Assembly (NCBI GenBank): GCA_030272155.1
Contig: CP126206.1
Coordinates: 3,399,001 to 3,463,000, forward strand
Source: Tetradesmus obliquus
Lineage: Eukaryota > Chlorophyta > Chlorophyceae > Sphaeropleales > Scenedesmaceae
Direction: 5' to 3'
Length of the DNA: 64,000 nt
Below the pieces are notes generated by a model. That model ran no database searches and was not told the origin of the DNA. It saw only the letters and a program-made list of their open reading frames with translations. Numbering within the stretch: position 1 is the first letter of the stretch; every line of letters starts with the position of its first letter. Of the stretch, positions 58,116 to 64,000 are shown one piece after another. A program made the position numbers and the translations under genes.

Positions 58116-58995
58116 TATCAGTCTCCTCCACCTCCCATGCTGCGTCTGGCGAGGACTTCCGCTCAGGCAATTTTGTTGCCAGCACTACTGATGTCTGCAG
58201 AATAGTCTCTCTTGTTGGTTTGTATACCCAAATATACCAGAACAAAGGCTGCCACTGCAGTACGCTTCAGTCGGGCCGCTTGAGCTTGAACACTTCTGCT
58301 CTGCAGTGCTGGTCGGTCTGCAAATTTTTTTGTTGGCGATGTGGAAGCCACGTATGCTGAACATCAAGATCATAACTGTGCAGCTGAACTTAATAATCCA
58401 AGAATCAAACAGACAGCTGCCGCTTCTTCAAATATCTCGCTTGTGCCAGAGTTGTGTCTCCGGCAAATGCAACGAGCACTTGACCTAGGTCAGCTTTATT
58501 AGTATTGACTGCTGCGTGTTTCAAAAGAAAGCATCACTTGTACCTGATGGGACGACTTCTCCAGCAAAGCTGCTGCCAGCAGCAGCAGCAGCTGCAACAG
58601 GCCAGGGCCCATCGGTGGTCATGTAGCAGCAGACAAAGCAAGCCATCAAGAGCATTTTCAAACCCCCGGATACATCAAGCTCAGCCAGTAGGGCAGCAGC
58701 TGGACGTGCTGCCTGCAAAGGTAGCTGCCAGCCTGACATGGCCTGGCCTGCAGGGCGTGCAATGCCAGACATCCAAATTCTGCAAACTTGCACACTGCTC
58801 GTCTGAGCAGTCCTGCAAGCAGCCCTTTGAAACAACAGACACACCTAGTGTAGTACACATCTTAATCCACTGTTATAATGCAATTGCTTCGGGCTGTACG
58901 TGTCAGCTGCACTGCAGCTGCCTTCACCGTGTCCCCGTGTCAATGCACGCAGCAGTTACTCACCCAGCCATGCCCTGCTGCCGCATGTTTTGCAG
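58116..58995. other. Divergent region between JmjC and phosphoesterase genes
   Basis: The 880 bp lie between the JmjC start codon (minus) and the first visible phosphoesterase exon (plus). The phosphoesterase start codon should be here in an exon I could not define; an open frame in the right phase runs from about 58900. Promoters of both genes are expected, with no motif I can name. Confidence 0.45.
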
Positions 58996-61196
58996 TCTGT
59001 TGCTGGAACCTTGGAGCTGTATGCGGTCTCAGATCTGCACACCGACTACGCAGCTAATCTAGAGTGGGTGCAGCAGCTGGACATGACAACCAGGGGCAAC
59101 AGCAGCAGCAGCAGCAGCACCAGCAGCACCAGCAGGGTGCTCATTGTTGCTGGTGATGTGTCAGATGACATAGGCATCCTCAGGTGAGCAGATCAATCAA
59201 TGAATACACGTTTTTCCTAGCAAGAGGTGAACCCAGAAAGGGAGCCACTCCCAAACCACCAAAGGTGATGCCTGACCAGTGAGTGCAAACCCACTGCTGG
59301 TGCTGCTGCTACTGGTGCTAGCAAAGTGCTTGGCCTGACACGGATTTCCTGCAAGCGGTCAGAGCACATCATGTTGCTGCATCTGCTTACCTGCACCTGC
59401 TCGTGCACTGCGCCTGCACCTGCTCCGTCATTACGCTTGCTGCCGCTCCTGCACTGCTGCTGCTGCTGCAGGGCTACCAGGGGCGCTCACAGTGAAGTTC
59501 ACCGTGGATGTTGCTGCATCCTTTCAGCTGCACCTGCACCTGCTGCTGCTGCACCTGCATTGCAGGGCGACTTCAGAGGCCCTCACAGCCGAATGTGCCC
59601 TGCGCCTGTTTCAATCATGTCGTGTGTCATATAGCCATATGCGCCTGCACCTGCTCCTGCAATGCAGGGCCACCCTGGAGGCCCTCATAGCCAAGTTCAC
59701 CGCAGAAGTTGCTGCATCCCTTTCACCTGCACCTGCACCTGCTTCTGCACTGCTCCTGCGCTGCAGGGCCACCCTGGAGGCCCTCACAGCCAACTTCACT
59801 GCAGATGTTGCTGCATGCTTTCACCTTCCTGCACCTGCTCCTGCATCGCTGCTGCACCTGCATTGCTTCTGCTGCTACAGGGCGACCTTAGAGGACCTCA
59901 CAGCCAAGTGTGCCCTGCGCCTGTTTCAATCATGTCGTGTGTCTTATATTTACATGCGGCTGCACCTGCTCCTGCATTGCAGGGCAACCTTAGAGGCCCT
60001 CACAGCCAAGTTCACTGCAGTCGCCTTTGTGCCAGGCAACCATGAGCTTTGGGTGAGGCGTGGTGTGCTAGCACAGCACTTTCCATTTTGGAATGCCAAT
60101 ACCAACACCAATACTAAATACCAGTGCCAACGCACAGGACGGGCCTGCCTCAGGCACTAGCTAGCGAGCCGATATGCCGCTGTTGAGGGTTGCAGTCATC
60201 ACCCAATGCCGCAGCAGCAGAGTCGCTAGTCAAGCGCTGAACGCATTGCCAGCTTGTACGCTTTGCTGCTGGCATTTCATGAGCAGCATTTGCTTTGCAA
60301 ACGCTGCACGCTGCTTGCTCAAGCACTTATGTGTGTTCCTCAAGGCAGCAGCCAGCAGCTAGCGCGGCCGCAGCATATTTTTTGTTAGTAACAGTGTTAC
60401 ACACGTTGAATGACACAAACATGCAGGTCAAGGGCGCAACCGAGCACGCCGCATCGCTGCGCAACGGCGGTGCCACAGACTCGATTGCAAAGCTGCATGC
60501 CGTGCTGCAACTGTGTGAAGATTTGGGAGTGATCACACAACCTATGCAGCTAGGAGGGCTGCTGCTGGTGCCGCTGCTGGCCTGGCACCATGCGGTGAGT
60601 GTTTTGCAATTACAGCAAGCTTTTTCGAGGTGACACATGTGTAACACAATGCGATTGTTGATCTAGGGCAAGCAGCATGCACTAGCAGCCAATGTGTGTG
60701 TGGTCAAGCAGCAGTATCAGCAGCAGACTCTTGGCAAAAGCTGCATGCTGTGCTGCAACTGTGTGAAGAGTTGGGAGTGATCACGCAACCTGCACAGCTG
60801 GGAGGGCTGCTGCTGGTGCCGCTGCTGGCCTGGCACCATGCGGTGAGTGCTTTTGCCTTAACAGCAAGGTGGTTTCAGGTGACTTGTGTGTGATACATTA
60901 CAGTTGTTGTGTTGTACGCTCAGGTAGGTCAGCAGCATGTACTGGCAGCTGGCATGTGTCGTCAAGCAGCAGTAAGAGCAGCAGGCTCGGTAGCAAAGCT
61001 GCATGCTGTGCTCCAGCTCTGCGAAAAAGTGGGAGTGATCACGCAACCTGCACAGCTGGGAGGGCTGCTGCTGGTGCCGTTGCGGTGATTGGGCCTGCAA
61101 CCACTGAACTGCTTCAGCTGCTGCAGTATGTTGCAGCAGTCACCAGGAACTTGGTGGCGGAATGCAGTGTGTGCTAGCTGGTAGAGGATGCTGTCA

Positions 61197-61230
<34 letters not shown>

Positions 61231-61461
61231 GCTGTGTGACTATCTAGGGGTGATCACACACAACCTGCACAGCTGGGAGGGCTGCTGCTGGTGCCGCTGC
61301 TGGCCTGGCACCATGCGGTGAGTGCTTTGAAGCCATGCACACAGCAAGGTGTTCTGATGAGAATTGTACTCAAATTACTCGATTCACAGTTGGTATAGTT
61401 GCAGCATTCGACAGTCACTCATTGAGGTCGCGCAATATGTGCTAGCAACTGAGGGCGTGCG

Positions 61462-61533
<72 letters not shown>

Positions 61534-63079
61534 AGAGTTTTGACAGGGAATCTGACATAGAAGCCATACCCAGGGCAAGCGCGATGACCATTGCGGTGAG
61601 CCGTTGCTGCAAACGCCACAACAGCTGCATCATCATCATCATCATGTTACCATTTAAGCCATAGCAACGTCGCCATCGGCCACAACAGCTGCATGTGGAA
61701 CTGCAATAGGAGCCCCTACGGATTCAAAAATAAGCACATGCGATGCACAGCAAAGCCATAGACAATCACTCAAGCCACCGGCTGCGCAAGCGTTGACTGC
61801 TTTTTGCTTGCAGGACTATGCAGCCTGCAAGTGGCCCCATGACTTCCCTAATGCTGGCCAGCTGGGCAGCAGTGACACTGCGGCGTGGTTTGATGCAGCA
61901 AACGAGTCACTGCAGCAGCCGGGCTGGTCACTGCTGCAGCAGGCACTGCAAGGTGGGCTGGTACAGATGCTTTCCGTGTTTTGCAGGTTCCCTGGGTTGA
62001 CATTGCATGCACCTTGTGGTACAAGTGATGCAAAGTAGCGGCAGTTATTTTTCAGGGCCACTGCTGTGACGCACCACTGCCCGCCTGGTGGCCAGCTAGG
62101 CAGTAGTGACACTGCAGCATGGTTTGATGCACTGCATTGCTGGGCAAACGAGACGCTGCAGCAGCCGGGCTGGTCGCTGCTGCAGCAGGCACTGCAAGGT
62201 GAGTTGAGCTGTTGATGGGTGTTGGGGTTCTTGACTGTCGGCATGTCTGACTGTGACACGTGTTACAAACGATTTCAAGGTTGTGGCAATGGCACAGTTT
62301 TGCCACATGGGGCTGTGCTGTGCCAGTTTCGCACTCATTCCTGTTTGTGGAAATTTCAACGGGCGTTCGCCGCTCTGTCTCATCCTCATTTGTGGGCCGC
62401 CTCACTCTTTCTCTGCAGGCGAACCCAGGCTGGACACTGTGAGCTTCTCACACTTCCTGCCACATCAGCACCTGCTGCCGGAGAAGCGCATGCTGTCCTA
62501 CCCCAACCTGGTGAGAGCTGCTGGTGTGAAGTTTGCTGTGAACATTGCTGTGAACACTGCTATGAACTTTTTTGCCACATCAGCACCTGCTGTCATGAAA
62601 GTGCATGCTGTCACACCCCGACCTGATGAGAACTCCTAGCCGGAAACTCAGGTGTGAAAGTTGCTGTGAACTTTTGCCACATCAGCACCTGCTGCCGGAG
62701 AAGCGCATGCTGTCCTACCCCAACCTGGTGAGAGTTGCTGGTTGGGGAACGGCTGTGAGCTCTGGCAGAAAATATAAAGGACTTGCAGCGCATTGATGAC
62801 ACAACATACAATGCGGCGCTGATTCCAGCTCCTGCAGTACAATGCGACAATTTCTGCCGTTACAACACTGAGAGCTGCTGGAAGAAAACAATACACGAGT
62901 TGCAGTTGATGACAATGAGCAATGCGGCAGCTGATGACAGCGTGTGCCAAATTTTGCATGACCCTGATTGTATGCTGCCTTGCGTTGCCTTTGTGTTGGT
63001 TCTGCTGGCAATGTGCAATCGGCTGCCAGGCTGCATGCGCATCCAACAGCGGGCTGTCTGCACGTCCTTTAAAACCCAC

Positions 63080-63163
<84 letters not shown>

Positions 63164-64000
63164 AGGCCAAGGCTGTGGGCTCAGACTTCCTCTGGCAGCG
63201 GCTGCAGCAGCTGCAGCCGCACATGCACGTGTTTGGCCACAGCCACTTTGCATGGGACATGGAGCTGCAAGGTGAGGCTGTATGATTCATGGTTCTGGGC
63301 CAGCAGGGTCAGCGTGAGGATGTTGTGTTTGGGCACAGCCAGTTTGTGCTTGGCCACAGCCGCTTTTCATGGGAATGGAGCTGCAGCCGCAAATGCACGT
63401 TTTGGCCATAGCCACTTTGCCTGGGACATGGAGCTGCAAGGTGAGGCTGATGGATTAGGATTGAGGCTTCAGGTTTGGGCTCTGTGTGTGGCCGCGGTCA
63501 CTTTGTGTTTGGGCCATAGCCCCTTCGCATATGACAGAGAGCTGCAAGGTGAGGCTGTAGGAGTCAAATGTAGAGTTCAGGGTCGCAGCTCTGTGTGTGG
63601 CAAATGCACTTGCTTGGCCACAGTCACTTTGCTTGGGACATGGAGCTGCAAGGTGAGGCTGCAACACACTGCTCTATCGTTATTGGTGTAGGTTGATCAG
63701 CGGCAGTTGCCTCACGTACAACTCATGCGGCTGTCCACCTTGCACTTGCCCTGCTGCACGCGGCAAAGTCATAAAATTGCCCGCTGAAAAGCATGTGTCA
63801 TCAAGCAAGTGGCCACATCCTGTGCATGCAGAACATCCACACTAAAAAACACGAATGCTCTGTTACAATGCAGGCATCAGATGCGTGCAGGCGCCGCTGT
63901 GCTACCCGGCAGAGCGGCTGCACCGGCTCAAGTCTGTCATACTGCACAACACACTTCCTGCAAGCAGCAGCAGCAGCAGTGGGAGTGACAAGAATGGCCA
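58996..64000 (+). CDS. Calcineurin-like metallophosphoesterase (3' end beyond window)
   Basis: Exons 58996-59183, 59983-60052, 60427-60594, 61536-61595, 61814-61952, 62419-62510, 63166-63271 and 63874 onward join in phase. The five metal-site blocks are in order: ELYAVSDLHTD (D-x-H), VLIVAGDVSD (GD), VPGNHELW (GNHE), LLVPLLAWHH, and HVFGHSHFAWD (GHSH). SFSHFLPHQHLLPEKRMLSY and GIRCVQAPLCYPAERLHRLK match the plant and algal cytosolic-type relatives of this superfamily, which hydrolyse phosphate esters; the substrate is not predictable. Start codon is not located (see 58116-58995). A poly-Ser stretch (SSSSSSTSSTS) interrupts the first exon. The last exon runs into a Ser-rich stretch at the window end. 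The gene is complete in all catalytic blocks, so likely active. Confidence 0.8.
59470..59960 (+). repeat. Five copies of phosphoesterase exon 2 start
   Basis: The real exon at 59983 begins with TLEALTAKFTA after its acceptor. Versions lie at about 59470 (decayed), 59568, 59666, 59765 and 59879, each after CTGCA(T)TGCAG or similar. Two copies share an extra tail (CALRLFQSCRVSY), so the array grew partly by duplicating pairs. A frame of 222 codons is open across much of the array. Confidence 0.9.
60732..61319 (+). repeat. Three copies of phosphoesterase exon 3 3' part with donor
   Basis: KLHAVLQLCEELGVITQP and GGLLLVPLLAWHHA, real at 60427-60594, recur at about 60732-60843, 60985-61085 and 61222-61319. 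The first is intact with donor. The second lacks the final LAWHHA. The third has lost the start of the unit and is out of frame at first. Confidence 0.9.
61461..61533 (+). repeat. (CTG)n run ending in a splice acceptor
   Basis: About 24 CTG units lead straight into TGCAG, the acceptor of the exon at 61536. Confidence 0.95.
62085..62730 (+). repeat. Copies of phosphoesterase exons 5 and 6
   Basis: About 62085-62201 copies the exon 5 end (GQLGSSDTAAWFDA to SLLQQALQ) with donor and an inserted LHCW. About 62675-62730 is a perfect copy of the exon 6 end (PHQHLLPEKRMLSYPNL) with donor. A decayed version is at about 62577-62632. Confidence 0.9.
63080..63163 (+). repeat. (CTG)n run before phosphoesterase exon 7
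   Basis: Two CTG blocks interrupted by CTCTG reach to the CTCAG acceptor of the exon at 63166. Confidence 0.95.
63340..63660 (+). repeat. Copies of phosphoesterase exon 7 3' part with donor
   Basis: The block coding for FGHSHFAWDMELQ and its GTGAGG donor is repeated at about 63370-63452, 63505-63556 and 63607-63657. Copies vary in the metal motif (GHSPFAYDRELQ and ATVTLLGTW-type readings in other frames). An extra GHSQFVLGHSRF piece precedes at about 63335-63370. Confidence 0.85.

Noticed and set aside
1..64000. tRNA, rRNA or other structured RNA genes
   Set aside because: I saw no cloverleaf with conserved B-box sequence and no rRNA-like segment; a tRNA or Rfam scan would be needed to exclude small RNAs.

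Overview
This window is nuclear DNA of a green alga, most likely a core chlorophyte. The reasons are two SBP-box transcription factor genes (a green-lineage family), a pheophorbide a oxygenase-family Rieske protein, many short GT-AG introns, a fairly GC-rich composition, and very heavy CAG/CTG triplet content that codes for poly-Gln and poly-Ala in exons. Genus is not determinable from what I can see. All gene models were built by hand from splice-site phase and family motifs; no search was run.

Layout. 543-5665 (+): C-terminal part of a pheophorbide a oxygenase-like protein whose N-terminus lies before the window. 8163-10409 (+) and 17730-20853 (+): two paralogous SBP-box factors. 10410-17729 and 20854-28430: gene-poor spacers of decayed tandem repeats, one MITE-like element and a palindrome-rich stretch. 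28921-31808 (-): coiled-coil plus BTB/T1-like protein. 32503-34282 (+): a 98-residue membrane protein, divergent from the BTB gene. 35021-37505 (-): an unrecognised membrane protein, model rough. 39065-43735 (-): NSE4, the kleisin of the SMC5/6 complex. 43736-47706: spacer with two clean minisatellites. 47707-58115 (-): a very large KDM2-type JmjC protein lacking all three iron ligands. 58996-64000 (+): a calcineurin-like metallophosphoesterase that runs off the window end.

The dominant signal is structural. Almost every recognised gene has its exons accompanied by tandem copies of part of an exon together with one splice site, left inside the flanking intron or just past the gene end. I count more than forty such copies. 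They range from near-identical (a 204-bp unit in the JmjC gene) to barely recognisable. Many of these introns end in a (CTG)n run that itself forms the pyrimidine tract and the CAG acceptor. This suggests that triplet-repeat instability drives continuous partial-exon duplication. The genes show no shared pathway, although NSE4 and the JmjC protein are both chromatin proteins and the SBP and BTB genes are regulatory.
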